From Fen-1254 sp963769605 (GTDB lineage Bacteria > Bacteroidota > Ignavibacteria > UBA10030), in NCBI GenBank assembly GCA_963769605.1, contig CAVYML010000003.1, positions 62,001 to 126,000 on the forward strand: 64,000 bases of DNA, read 5' to 3'. Every line of letters begins with the position of its first letter. The stretch's first letter is position 1. A model generated the notes under the pieces. That model saw nothing but the letters and a program-made list of their open reading frames with translations, was not told the DNA's origin and made no database searches. The position numbers and the translations under genes were made by a program. This document shows positions 15,023-24,980 of the stretch, piece after piece.

Positions 15023-15057
15023 ATTCTATATTCTATATTCTTAATTCTAAATTCTGA
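15023..15057 (+). repeat. Heptamer tandem repeat array (ATTCTNN type)
   Basis: Five consecutive 7-bp units: ATTCTAT x2, ATTCTTA, ATTCTAA, ATTCTGA. It is 27 bp downstream of the TTCRTRG array and 55 bp upstream of the dxr start, so it lies in or near the dxr promoter region. Confidence 0.8.
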
Positions 15058-15111
15058 ATATTGGATTCTCTTTTCTTGCTTCCCCTTTCTATTTTCTTTA
15101 CCTTGAGCCTC

Positions 15112-16263
15112 ATGACGAGCGGGAAAAGAAATATCGCCATCCTCGGTTCCACCGGCTCCATCGGGCAAAATAGTCTTCAGGTGATCGCCAACCTTCCCGG
15201 CCGATTCACGGTCACGTATTTAACTACGAACACGAATATAGATATTCTCGAGCAGCAAATAACAAAATTTCACCCGCGCGGCGTTGTTGTTCTGAATAAA
15301 CGATGCGCGGATACACTCCGCGCACGCGTCAGAAATTTAGAAATTCTCTCCGGGCCTGAAGGATTGCTGGAAATCGTCAGGAGGGAAGATGTAGACCTTG
15401 TGATCAATTCCTTAGTCGGTTTTGCCGGCTTACAACCCACCGTCGAGGCAATTCAGCGCCGCAAAGATATTGCTCTGGCGAACAAGGAAACACTTGTTGC
15501 TGCCGGAGAGTTGATTACCGTACTGCTCAAAGAATACGGCGTTCGTCTTGTGCCGATCGACAGCGAGCACAGTGCGATACTGCAATGTCTTATCGGGGAA
15601 GACCGATCAACAATTGCAAAAATAATTTTAACAGCATCGGGCGGACCGTTTCTGCATACGCCGCAGGAAAAATTCTGCGGCATTACGATAGAAGAAGCGC
15701 TCAATCATCCGAACTGGAAAATGGGGAGCAAGATCACGATCGATTCGGCGACTCTCATGAATAAGGGACTGGAAGTGATCGAAGCACGGTGGCTCTTCGA
15801 TGTTCCGGCAGATCGCATCGATGTCGTCATTCACCCCCAATCCATTATTCATTCGATGGTGGAATTTATCGACGGGTCGATCAAAGCGCAATTGGGAGTG
15901 CCGGATATGAAAATTCCGATCCAGTACGCCCTGACATATCCGGAACGCGTGCAGCTTCCCGGCGGGCGCATCAATTTCCCGCAGTTGCATTCGATGACTT
16001 TTTTCCATCCTGATAAAGAAAAATTCCGATGTCTGCCATTGGCATATGAAGCGCTTGCAATCGGAGGCACGGCAGCCACCATTATGAATGCGGCTAATGA
16101 GGTCGCGGTACAGGCGTTTTTAGAAAGAAAGCTTGCCTTTGATAAAATTGCAGACATCATCGAACGGGCGATGCATCAGATGCCCAATCACAGGATGCCT
16201 GAACTCGGGCATATTATAGAAGCCGATATCGAAACGCGCAAACTTGTCCGAACTTTATTCTAA
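15112..16263 (+). CDS. dxr: 1-deoxy-D-xylulose 5-phosphate reductoisomerase
   Basis: This 383-residue enzyme converts DXP to 2-C-methyl-D-erythritol 4-phosphate with NADPH, the committing step of the non-mevalonate isoprenoid pathway. ATG 15112 is chosen because the protein then starts MTSGKRNIAILGSTGSIGQN; the frame open upstream lies in repeats. The NADPH-binding I-L-G-S-T-G-S-I-G is at residues 8-16. Further marks are A-N-K-E-T-L-V, I-D-S-E-H-S-A-I (metal-binding acidic residues), A-T-L-M-N-K-G-L-E-V-I-E and N-A-A-N-E-V-A-V. All are intact. It lies 29 bp upstream of rseP, an arrangement (dxr-rseP) common in bacteria. Confidence 0.97.
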   Translation: MTSGKRNIAILGSTGSIGQNSLQVIANLPGRFTVTYLTTNTNIDILEQQITKFHPRGVVVLNKRCADTLRARVRNLEILSGPEGLLEIVRREDVDLVINSLVGFAGLQPTVEAIQRRKDIALANKETLVAAGELITVLLKEYGVRLVPIDSEHSAILQCLIGEDRSTIAKIILTASGGPFLHTPQEKFCGITIEEALNHPNWKMGSKITIDSATLMNKGLEVIEARWLFDVPADRIDVVIHPQSIIHSMVEFIDGSIKAQLGVPDMKIPIQYALTYPERVQLPGGRINFPQLHSMTFFHPDKEKFRCLPLAYEALAIGGTAATIMNAANEVAVQAFLERKLAFDKIADIIERAMHQMPNHRMPELGHIIEADIETRKLVRTLF

Positions 16264-16292
16264 TCGTTTTTGTTAAAAAGTGAGAAGCCTGA

Positions 16293-17654
16293 ATGGAAAT
16301 CCTTAGCACAATATTTTATTTCATCATCACCATAGGTGTGTTGGTTTTAGTACACGAATTCGGACATTTCATTGCAGCAATTTCCCTCGGCATGCGCGCA
16401 GAAGTGTTTGCTGTCGGCATGGGCAACAGGCTGTTCGGCTGGAACAAAAAGACTGGATTTTCATTCGGCACAATTCCCGGCGATGTTGATCTTGAAGGAA
16501 ACACTGATTACAGGATTTCTCTCTTTCCCATTGGAGGTTATGTAAAAATTGCAGGAATGATCGATGAAAGTTTCGATACTGAATTTTTGAAACATGAACC
16601 GCAGTCATGGGAATTCCGCTCAAAGCCGATCTGGAAGCGCGCCGTTGTTCTTTCAGCCGGTGTGATCATGAATGTGATTCTTGCCATTGTAATTTTCTGG
16701 GGCATTATTTACTACCAGGGAAGAGATATAAGGCCTGTAACCGAAATCGGTTATGTTGCACCGGGAAGTCCTGCAGAGAAATGCGGTTTCCGCGTTTCCG
16801 ATAAAGTGCTTGCTCTCAACAATAAACCGATGAAGCAATGGGATGAAATAGAGAGCTCATTATATACCGAATCTGTCGGCAATGATCTGACATTCCGCAT
16901 CGAGCGCAATGGTGTACCGGCGGAGATTTTCATCAAGCGTTCCGCTGTTCCCGATCTTACCGAAGAGCGCTTCGGTATTTTGCCGGCCGGACTTGTTCCC
17001 GTTGTTGCAACAGTCGATGCCGCTAAGCCCGCCGGACTCATCGGACTTCAACCAAACGACACAATTCTTGCAGTGAACGATGTGCGTGTGAGTTACGGTT
17101 CGCTGTCGGAATTAGTCAAGGCGCATGCAGACAAAGAAATAGTGCTTGCATGGAAACGCGGTGATCGGCGGATGGAAAAAAAGGTTACACCCACACATGA
17201 AGGACGCATCGGTATTTCGCTTGACGCCGGTTATACGGGAACGGTCGTGCATTTGCAGTATAATTTATTTGAGGCGCTTCCTGTAGGAATTAGAGACGTT
17301 ACATTGACAAGTCAATTGTTTCTTGCCAATATTTATCAAATTATAGCCGGCAAAGCTTCATTCAGCAAATCGATGGGCGGACCGGTCAAAATAGCTCAAA
17401 TGGCCAACCGTTCTGCGGAAAACGGATTAACTGCATTTCTTGGGTTTTTAGCGCTCTTGAGCATCAGCCTAGCATTATTGAATATACTACCGTTTCCTGC
17501 CTTAGACGGCGGGCACCTTGTTTTCTTAGCATATGAGGGAATTTTCAGAAAACAAATCCCTGATAATATAAAGATCGGCATTCAAAGCGCAGGCTTTTTC
17601 CTTCTATTGGCGTTTATGGCGTTTGTTGTGTATAATGACGTTGTGAATTTTTAA
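16293..17654 (+). CDS. rseP: RIP metalloprotease RseP (site-2 protease)
   Basis: This 453-residue inner-membrane zinc protease cuts membrane-spanning substrates such as anti-sigma factors and signal peptides. The zinc motif is H21-E-F-G-H25 in the first membrane helix. The second active-site motif is N-I-L-P-F-P-A-L-D-G-G-H near residue 410. Two PDZ domains lie between (V-A-P-G-S-P-A-E-K-C-G-F and a second near P-A-G-L-I-G-L-Q-P-N-D). Compared with E. coli RseP, an extra loop of about 30 residues follows the first motif (K-K-T-G-F-S-F-G-T-I-P-G), common in Bacteroidota. It is probably cotranscribed with dxr. Confidence 0.95.
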   Translation: MEILSTIFYFIITIGVLVLVHEFGHFIAAISLGMRAEVFAVGMGNRLFGWNKKTGFSFGTIPGDVDLEGNTDYRISLFPIGGYVKIAGMIDESFDTEFLKHEPQSWEFRSKPIWKRAVVLSAGVIMNVILAIVIFWGIIYYQGRDIRPVTEIGYVAPGSPAEKCGFRVSDKVLALNNKPMKQWDEIESSLYTESVGNDLTFRIERNGVPAEIFIKRSAVPDLTEERFGILPAGLVPVVATVDAAKPAGLIGLQPNDTILAVNDVRVSYGSLSELVKAHADKEIVLAWKRGDRRMEKKVTPTHEGRIGISLDAGYTGTVVHLQYNLFEALPVGIRDVTLTSQLFLANIYQIIAGKASFSKSMGGPVKIAQMANRSAENGLTAFLGFLALLSISLALLNILPFPALDGGHLVFLAYEGIFRKQIPDNIKIGIQSAGFFLLLAFMAFVVYNDVVNF

Positions 17655-17749
17655 TTTACGATTGTGATTTTTATCAATGCCTCTTATGGGAAAACGATTA
17701 TGTTATCATGTTATTATGGTGTCATCCACCAAGTATAGGAGACTTTGTT

Positions 17750-18877
17750 ATGAATATCTGCAGGAAAAATTTTCTCTTTCTCTTCGCCTACCTGGGAATG
17801 CTTATGCTTCCCGGCTTGATCTCAGCGCAGTCTCTGATCAAAAGCGTAGATGTGAATCTCCAGTTTACGGAATATGATGTTCTGTACCTTACCGATTTTA
17901 TCAATGTTCGAACGCAGACATTGAGTCCGAATATCTCCGGTATTTCTATGGATCTAATGGTGACCAATCCAGCCGGCGGTACCGGGAATGTTTACGTTGC
18001 GATAAAAGTTATGATCAAACTTCAAGGTGACATCTCACCTTCTGAGCTGGTCGAAGGAAAGACGAACTTGTTTTCGATAAAGGGGGGAACACGAACACTG
18101 GCAGCGCGGGATTTTGCAAATGGAAACAGCGATGTGTATATCGTGAATAACGGTTATATTTTAAATGATGCCGTAAAAACACGCCTGGAAAATTTAGCAA
18201 CAACAATTACAACCGCTCCGCCGGGCGTCTATCAGGTTTTCATGACCGTCTATAATGAAAGCGGACAGCAAGTCGGCGGCGCTTCAAAAACCATTACGGT
18301 TTCCATCTCGACGCCGGACCAAGTTCTTGTGGAAATAAACAGTCCGACAAATGGAAGTTTTTCCACAAACCTGGCTCCGACATTCAACTGGACGACGCAA
18401 GCATCCGGTGTTTATGTGAAAGTATTCGAAGTCGGTCCCACCCAGCACTCGCCGCAGGATGCTTTGACGGGCAGCAACCCTTCGCTCGTACGTCAACTGA
18501 ACGGAGTTTCATCGCTTACATATCCGTCGGATGCCCAGCGCCAATTGCAGCAGGAGAAAGCATACGTGCTTCAAGTAAGCGCCATCGTTACTACAAACCG
18601 CGGAGAAGTCGATCAGGCAAGCTTACCCGTCGTGTTTAGAATTACCGACGATAAAGTCGGACAAATATTAGATAATTTTTTTAATGTGCTCGGAGGACAG
18701 CCGGGAACGACGTATTCTACATTGCGTGCCGATCCGAATGATTGGGTTGTATGGCAGACATACGGCGGGATAACACTGGATGGAGCGACGATCATGGGAA
18801 GTGATTTGCAGGCTGTCTTGAATACATTGTCGATGCAAACGGATACAAAAATTCGACTCAGCGTCGAAAATCAATAA
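17750..18877 (+). CDS. Secreted protein, unknown, with Ig-like C-terminus
   Basis: This 375-residue protein starts at 17750 after a purine-rich AGGAG; a signal peptide ends near L-I-S-A-Q-S. The N-terminal half of the mature protein is rich in beta strands (S-G-I-S-M-D-L-M-V-T-N-P-A-G-G) and its middle has a S-P-T-N-G-S-F-S-T-N-L-A-P-T-F-N-W segment, which marks the fibronectin/Ig-like domains of carbohydrate-binding or surface proteins. I do not recognise the family. It is 21 bp upstream of the FecR-domain gene and is probably the first gene of a transcript that ends with the CHASE2 cyclase. Confidence 0.7.
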   Translation: MNICRKNFLFLFAYLGMLMLPGLISAQSLIKSVDVNLQFTEYDVLYLTDFINVRTQTLSPNISGISMDLMVTNPAGGTGNVYVAIKVMIKLQGDISPSELVEGKTNLFSIKGGTRTLAARDFANGNSDVYIVNNGYILNDAVKTRLENLATTITTAPPGVYQVFMTVYNESGQQVGGASKTITVSISTPDQVLVEINSPTNGSFSTNLAPTFNWTTQASGVYVKVFEVGPTQHSPQDALTGSNPSLVRQLNGVSSLTYPSDAQRQLQQEKAYVLQVSAIVTTNRGEVDQASLPVVFRITDDKVGQILDNFFNVLGGQPGTTYSTLRADPNDWVVWQTYGGITLDGATIMGSDLQAVLNTLSMQTDTKIRLSVENQ

Positions 18878-18898
18878 GGAACGCAGAAGGAGAATCAT

Positions 18899-19936
18899 AT
18901 GGAAAAGAAAAGCATGTTCATCTGTATCTTCTGTCTGCTCGGTTTGTTGATGCTAGGACAGACGACGAAGAACGATACCAAGGATATTTCGGCGTACGTT
19001 ATTAAAGTTATTAATAATGTCAACATGCGTACACCGACAACAGCATGGCAGAAGGCCGTTCCTTTAAATACGCTGAAATCCGGATATGAATTGAGAACTG
19101 AAAAAGGCTCGCTTGCTATGATCCTTTTTGCGGATCAATCGAAATTGATCATACGGGAGAAATCGATTGTAATGATCAAAGGAGAGGTGAAAGGAAAAGA
19201 AATCATAAGCCGGAGCGTTGAAATGGATCACGGCGACATGATTTTCAACGTTAAAAAAGCAGAGACAGAACAGTTTCGCTTTTCTTCTCCGATTTCTGTC
19301 GCATCCATTCGTGGAACGCAGGGAGATTACAGTACCGGCGGCGATGCCGATTCTTTGACTATAGGAGAAGGGCTTGCAGATTTTTCCAATTCATTCTCCG
19401 GGAAAAAGATGCACGTCGGTTCAGGCCAGACCGGTATTGCCGACAGCAGCGGAAATTTGATCGTCGGTTCGGCTTATTCCCATTCCTTGAAACGTATAAA
19501 AGATTTTCAAAATGAGGGTGAGTTTGGAGGTTCAGGCGATACATCGAAACCGTTGGGTTTGTTGACTCCGGAATTCGATCGCCTCGTTTCAAAACATTCG
19601 TCGAATGTTCGCATCAATCTGGCCTCTCTGCAGGGAAAAGCAGTTGGAGTGCATATGTTCTATCGAAAACAAGGCGATCCTTTGTTTATCGATCTTCCTT
19701 TGACAGTGACGGGTCAAACGGCGACAGGGAAATTGCTCGCTGAAACAGTGAAATACCCGGGTTTAGAATATTATCTTTCGATACAAATGACGGACGGTTC
19801 AACTCTTTTATTTCCGGAAAACGGATCGACTACCCCCATATCGATTGCGGTTGAAGGTGTAAAACATGAATTACGCATACCCGGACAAACCGGTTCGTTG
19901 CAGGAAAAAGTAGTCGTATTGCGTTGGATCGATTGA
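18899..19936 (+). CDS. FecR-domain secreted protein
   Basis: This 345-residue protein has a signal peptide (residues 1-25) and a FecR domain at about 45-170, with V-N-M-R-T-P, L-K-S-G-Y-E-L-R-T, S-L-A-M-I-L-F-A-D-Q-S-K-L and I-A-S-I-R-G-T-like segments (here V-A-S-I-R-G-T-Q-G). Unlike classical FecR of iron transport, no sigma-factor-binding cytoplasmic tail or membrane helix is seen; this is the free periplasmic type. The C-terminal 110 residues (H-M-F-Y-R-K-Q-G-D, then G-L-E-Y-Y-L-S-I) resemble the N-terminal domain of the next gene product. A good AGAAGGAGA precedes ATG. It lies between a secreted protein and an outer-membrane protein. Confidence 0.85.
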   Translation: MEKKSMFICIFCLLGLLMLGQTTKNDTKDISAYVIKVINNVNMRTPTTAWQKAVPLNTLKSGYELRTEKGSLAMILFADQSKLIIREKSIVMIKGEVKGKEIISRSVEMDHGDMIFNVKKAETEQFRFSSPISVASIRGTQGDYSTGGDADSLTIGEGLADFSNSFSGKKMHVGSGQTGIADSSGNLIVGSAYSHSLKRIKDFQNEGEFGGSGDTSKPLGLLTPEFDRLVSKHSSNVRINLASLQGKAVGVHMFYRKQGDPLFIDLPLTVTGQTATGKLLAETVKYPGLEYYLSIQMTDGSTLLFPENGSTTPISIAVEGVKHELRIPGQTGSLQEKVVVLRWID

Positions 19937-20075
19937 GCTTGCACTTAAAGCGAAATCATTTTCTTATAGGCAGAGGTTGTTTTTTGACGGTGGGATTAAT
20001 TTACCGCCGTGGCTCCTTTGTACAATAATTTGTTTTTTTAAAAAACGCAGCAATCAACCACTCATGAGGCGATGA

Positions 20076-22544
20076 ATGATTGTGCTTACTCCAAAAAAAC
20101 TTGCCGGTGCGATTTTCATTTGCGTGATGCTTTCTATTTCGTTTCTTCAGGCACAGACGAGTCCGTATGTTGTTGAAACGAGAGTTTCCGAAGCGACGGA
20201 AAATGAACCTGCTTCACTCAGTGTTGAATTGGCGCAAAATACGCAAATCCAGCAGGTCGTCGTTCATTACAGACAATTCGGAGAGACCGAATATACGGAA
20301 GCGGAAATGTTAATCTCCGGCCGCATAGCGGTTGTGACAATTCCGGCGAAATTTGTCCGACCCCCCTATATCGAATACTATATTGAATTGCGTTTGATTA
20401 GCGGACCTGCCGCCTTTTTCCCGATGGAAAATCCGCTGGACAATCCGCTGAAATTTTCCGTGAAAGGGGTCAATCCAAAAGATGCAGAAGTTCGCTTCCT
20501 AAGCCCGGAATCGGGAGAAACAGTTGCAGCGGAAGATATTGCTGTTGCTATTTCCTTGATGTTTGTCTCGGATGCAGTCGATAAGAATAAAACAAAACTT
20601 TTTATCGATAATATCGACGTAACGAAAGAAACAATTTTTTCCGACGATGTCATTCTGTACAATCCGAATTCTGCCGGGCGTTCGCTTGAGCTGGGTACAC
20701 ATACGGTTGCCGTAGTTCTGTACGATACGACCGGCACATTGTACTATCGGAAAGAACAGAGCTTTAACCTCTCCTCAGCCATTGCAATTCAAGAACAGCA
20801 AGCTGCCGTAAGGATCAATACGAACGGACAACTCGAATACAGAAATGAAAAAGTTGATTCCACGACAACGACATATTTGCGCGGCGATCTGCATGCAAAC
20901 GGAGCTTATAATTCATTGGCGTTCGGCGCTGATCTTCATGTCACAAATGAGGATAAACCTGACCGGCAGCCCCAGGACAGATACTCGGCCTATTTACAAG
21001 ATGGAGATTTATTTAGGCTGCAAGTCGGCGATGCATATCCTGTTTTTCCTTCGCTTCTTGTCAGCGGTAAACGCGTTCGCGGGTTAACCGGTTCGCTTAA
21101 GCTCGGCTTTTTTAATGTTGATGTGTCGTGGGGGCAAATAGATCGCCCGATCGAGGGAACCGTGCTTAAAGATACCATCTATGGAGATTCATCCGCCGCA
21201 TCGGCACGGCCGCAGGCATCCAAGCTTATCGACAGCCTTGAATATCAGCTCTTTCAATCCGGCACGTATGCAAGAAATTTTCTTGCCGTACGAACAAGTT
21301 TCGGGAGCGGCGAAAATTTTCAATTCGGTCTGTCATTCGTCAAATCTAAAGATGATACTTCCTCGATTGTCTATGGAACGTATCCGGAAGAAAACCTTGT
21401 AGTTGGAACCGACCTGCTTCTGGCAGCAGATGATCAAAAAGTGAAATGGACGAGTCAGGTTGCATTCAGTGAAACGAACAAAGACATCTCCGGCGGCAGC
21501 TGGAATGATAACGACTTTAAAGAGCTTGGATCGGGGAAATCGGATTCCGCAAGCGTTGTCAACCAATACATAGATCTTGCCCATATTGCCCGTAGATTTA
21601 TTACCGTCAACGATCAATTATGGCCTGCAAATCCTGCTGGTCCGACTGTCCCGTCGCTTGCAGCGGAGACGGAGCTTACACTGAATTATCTCAATAATTT
21701 TTTCCGTGTGTTCGGTTTTCGCCGGGGAAGCACTTACATTTCATTTGGAAACGACTATGTCCAGACGGATATTATGGGCCTGAATGTATCCGACCGCATA
21801 CGGCTGCTGAACAACCGGGTTATGGCAACTCTTTCGTACGAGACAAAGTCCGACAATACCGATCATACCGCAATGCCGACAACGCACTATAATACGATCA
21901 CGGCATCCGTGACCGCAGCTCCGGGCAACGACCTCCCGACGTTTTCTATCGGACTGGTGCTCAATACACGAAAAAATTCCGTGGTGCTTGACACGAACTC
22001 GACCATTGTCGATTCGTCGGAAGTTGCAAATGATGCCACACAGAGATTGTACGGTACTGTTTCATATGATTTCAATTTTCTTGCACGGCAAAGTTTTTCA
22101 CTCTCGGTAAGTGTTGCAAAAAAAACAGACAATACTTATTTCTTACACAATCAGGATAATTTCAATTTATCGACATCGTTGACGACGAATTATGCCATAC
22201 CGCTGCAGACAACAATTTCGGCAATTGTCAGCACGAATGCTTCGTTTCAAGCCGCTATGGATACTTTGAACGGTTCTCCTTTTTATCTGCCGTCGACGAG
22301 CGAAACGACGTTCGATTATCAAACGCTTTCTTTCAACGCTCGAATGCGGGTTATCGAGGACGAACTGAATGCCTTTGCAACTATTGCACCATCGTTCGGA
22401 GCCTTCAGGCGTGTTCTGTATCAAGCGGGCGCTGATTATCAATTTGTCAAGAATCATTTCCTCGTTGCACAGATCGATTTCGTGCAAAACACCGGCGCAT
22501 TAAATGACGTGATTGCCAGTCTCATGTACCGGTTTTCGTTTTAA
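20076..22544 (+). CDS. Large predicted outer-membrane barrel protein
   Basis: This 822-residue protein has a signal peptide ending L-Q-A-Q (about 27). The first 100 mature residues form a domain (V-V-V-H-Y-R-Q-F-G-E-T-E-Y-T-E...I-E-Y-Y-I-E-L) related to the C-terminus of the preceding FecR protein. A second Ig-like segment follows to about 230. The rest (250-822) has alternating polar/hydrophobic strands with many aromatic residues and ends S-L-M-Y-R-F-S-F, a terminal Phe as in outer-membrane barrels. I do not recognise a named family. It precedes the CHASE2 cyclase by 69 bp. Confidence 0.75.
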   Translation: MIVLTPKKLAGAIFICVMLSISFLQAQTSPYVVETRVSEATENEPASLSVELAQNTQIQQVVVHYRQFGETEYTEAEMLISGRIAVVTIPAKFVRPPYIEYYIELRLISGPAAFFPMENPLDNPLKFSVKGVNPKDAEVRFLSPESGETVAAEDIAVAISLMFVSDAVDKNKTKLFIDNIDVTKETIFSDDVILYNPNSAGRSLELGTHTVAVVLYDTTGTLYYRKEQSFNLSSAIAIQEQQAAVRINTNGQLEYRNEKVDSTTTTYLRGDLHANGAYNSLAFGADLHVTNEDKPDRQPQDRYSAYLQDGDLFRLQVGDAYPVFPSLLVSGKRVRGLTGSLKLGFFNVDVSWGQIDRPIEGTVLKDTIYGDSSAASARPQASKLIDSLEYQLFQSGTYARNFLAVRTSFGSGENFQFGLSFVKSKDDTSSIVYGTYPEENLVVGTDLLLAADDQKVKWTSQVAFSETNKDISGGSWNDNDFKELGSGKSDSASVVNQYIDLAHIARRFITVNDQLWPANPAGPTVPSLAAETELTLNYLNNFFRVFGFRRGSTYISFGNDYVQTDIMGLNVSDRIRLLNNRVMATLSYETKSDNTDHTAMPTTHYNTITASVTAAPGNDLPTFSIGLVLNTRKNSVVLDTNSTIVDSSEVANDATQRLYGTVSYDFNFLARQSFSLSVSVAKKTDNTYFLHNQDNFNLSTSLTTNYAIPLQTTISAIVSTNASFQAAMDTLNGSPFYLPSTSETTFDYQTLSFNARMRVIEDELNAFATIAPSFGAFRRVLYQAGADYQFVKNHFLVAQIDFVQNTGALNDVIASLMYRFSF

Positions 22545-22613
22545 ACGACACGCAGAATAAAACACCGTATGACGAAAATTTGAAAACTCGGAAATAAAAA
22601 AGGGAGTGCACAT

Positions 22614-24821
22614 ATGACAGTGTACGATTTTAAAAAGAAAATACTTCCTTTCATCATAAAGATTTCTCTCGGCCTGGGTATTGGTGTCTTCGTTCTTCTT
22701 TTGATGCAGGGATGGCTGTTCGAAATCCCCTTTTTTAAAAACATCGACCTTTTAACTATCGACTTCCGATACCAGAATAAATATGAACACCAGCACGATA
22801 TCCGCGATCTTGAAGAGACGGGCGACGTGGTTCTTGTCGGAATATCCGATGATGATCTGAAAGCACTCATCGATCCGTTTCCGTTCCCGCGGGATTATTA
22901 TGCGCATCTTATTGAAAATCTCGAAAAAGCCGGCGCACGAGCCATTGCATTTGATATGACATTTGAAGATCCGGGGAAAACAGCAAGGGGAGACAGCATT
23001 TTGCGGGAAACGCTCGCTCGATATCATAATGTTATTCTTGCGGCTAAGATGGAAACAGGTACGGGCAACGAAAAAGTTGTTGTCCGGTCTACGGAAGCAT
23101 CTTATGACAACATTTTCTTTGATGTCGATAAAAATATCGGCATCGTCAATATTGCTAAAGACAGGGATGACGTCTGCCGGTCGTATTTTCCGTTCCTTGA
23201 TGTTCAGGGATGGCCGACGCCGACGCTGGCATTTGCAGCTTTAGACAGGGCGTTCGGACTCAAACCGCTGACATGCGTGGATATATCGGAGGATGCGTTC
23301 CTGTTTCGGAACAGGGTTATTCCGCGGTATGACAGAACAAGCTTTCTTCTGAATTATTACGGTCCGGTCGGAACATTTCGGTACGTGCCGTTTTCGCAGG
23401 TTATCGATGACTCGACGTTTCAAACAAAAGACGAACGGGATCTCGGAGAACAGATTAATGCCTTTGATGAAGGTATGATGAAGCTTTTCAAAAACAAAAT
23501 CGTCATCATCGGATCAAAAATGCCGGAGGAACGGGATTATCACAATATTCCTCTGTATCGGGAAGAAGGCGGAAAACGAAATTACACGATGTACGGCGTC
23601 GAAATCCATGCAACCGCAATTCAAAATGTAATTGATCAGAATTTTATTGAAATTCTGAATCCGGCTGTACAAAGCGCCATTATCCTCCTTCTTTCACTCT
23701 GTTGTTTCCTCGGTCTTCTTGAACTCAAACGCATACATCTTCGGCATGCATGGCTGTTGGAGCTCGGAGCTTTTCTGGGAACGCTTTGCATCCTTGCCGC
23801 TCTCTTTGAAATAGCTGTGCTCCTTTTTACGAATGCCAACATTTTGATTAATATCATCAATCCGGGAATCGCCGTTATGCTCGCCTACTTCGGAACAGCC
23901 GTGTATCAATATCTAAGCGAGCGTCAACAGAAGATGATGATTAAAAATGTTTTTAGTCATTATATCAACGCCTCGGTGGTAAACGATCTGGTTTCCAATC
24001 CGGAGAAAGCAAAACTCGGAGGTGATCGCCGTGAATTGACCGTTTTCTTCGCCGATATTGCGGAGTTCACAAAAATATCGGAACAGTTTCATAGTAAGCC
24101 GGAAAAATTGGTTGAGCTCCTGAATGAATATCTCGACGAAATGACACATATCATTTTAAGGAATGACGGGACGCTGGATAAGTATGAGGGTGACTTAATC
24201 ATGGCGTTCTGGGGAGCGCCGGTACCGCAAAAAAATCATGCCTATCAAACATGTGTAGCCGCTTTGGAAATGCAGAAGAGACTTGCAGTATTGAGAACAA
24301 AATGGACAAAAGAAGGAAAGCCGGCTATCGATGCGCGCATCGGGATCAATACCGGAATCATGATTGTCGGCAATATGGGAGGGCACGACCGGTTCGATTA
24401 TACCGTTATCGGCGACAGCGTCAATCTTGCATCGCGATTGGAAGGAGCCAATAAGCAATATAAATCCAGAATTATGATCAGCGAGTACACATATATGCAG
24501 GTCCGGGAAAAAGTTCACGTACGGGAATTGGATATGATTCAGGTGCAGGGAAAAACAGCCCCTGTAAAAGTATACGAACTGCTTGGCCTTGCTGAAACGG
24601 CTTTGACGGAAGACCAAAAGCAATCGTTGGAACTGTATCACGAAGGCTTGCGGCTGTACAGGGAACGAAAATGGGAAGAAGCGATTGCATATATGCAGCA
24701 AGCGCATCAACTCGATGGAACATGCTATGCGGCCGAAATATATATCGAACGCGCACATCTTTATCAAATTTCCCCACCGCCGGAATCGTGGAATGGCGTT
24801 TTTGTCATGACGACTAAATGA
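22614..24821 (+). CDS. CHASE2-domain adenylate cyclase
   Basis: This 735-residue membrane enzyme joins an N-terminal membrane helix, a periplasmic CHASE2 sensor domain (about 45-340, with V-V-L-V-G-I-S-D-D-D and I-A-F-D-M-T-F), three closely spaced membrane helices (about 345-430), and a class III cyclase domain (about 460-630). Metal-binding aspartates are D481 (F-F-A-D-I-A-E-F-T) and D527 (K-Y-E-G-D); K in that motif favours adenylate cyclase. G-I-N-T-G and T-V-I-G-D-S-V-N-L-A-S-R-L-E are intact. The C-terminal 90 residues look TPR-like. It is the last gene of an operon-like set of secreted, FecR and barrel proteins, so the CHASE2 part may sense their state. Confidence 0.93.
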   Translation: MTVYDFKKKILPFIIKISLGLGIGVFVLLLMQGWLFEIPFFKNIDLLTIDFRYQNKYEHQHDIRDLEETGDVVLVGISDDDLKALIDPFPFPRDYYAHLIENLEKAGARAIAFDMTFEDPGKTARGDSILRETLARYHNVILAAKMETGTGNEKVVVRSTEASYDNIFFDVDKNIGIVNIAKDRDDVCRSYFPFLDVQGWPTPTLAFAALDRAFGLKPLTCVDISEDAFLFRNRVIPRYDRTSFLLNYYGPVGTFRYVPFSQVIDDSTFQTKDERDLGEQINAFDEGMMKLFKNKIVIIGSKMPEERDYHNIPLYREEGGKRNYTMYGVEIHATAIQNVIDQNFIEILNPAVQSAIILLLSLCCFLGLLELKRIHLRHAWLLELGAFLGTLCILAALFEIAVLLFTNANILINIINPGIAVMLAYFGTAVYQYLSERQQKMMIKNVFSHYINASVVNDLVSNPEKAKLGGDRRELTVFFADIAEFTKISEQFHSKPEKLVELLNEYLDEMTHIILRNDGTLDKYEGDLIMAFWGAPVPQKNHAYQTCVAALEMQKRLAVLRTKWTKEGKPAIDARIGINTGIMIVGNMGGHDRFDYTVIGDSVNLASRLEGANKQYKSRIMISEYTYMQVREKVHVRELDMIQVQGKTAPVKVYELLGLAETALTEDQKQSLELYHEGLRLYRERKWEEAIAYMQQAHQLDGTCYAAEIYIERAHLYQISPPPESWNGVFVMTTK

Positions 24822-24980
24822 TGGAAATGAAATGTTCTCATCCACATATCGGTTTTTTTCGTTGATTTTTTTCAAAGGAATCCCCTAAAAAGGTGACATG
24901 TAACCTTTTTTCGAGCAAATATTCATTTAATTACCCTATTTGGGTCATTGACGGCTTTCCGGACTTTTTATTACCTATAA

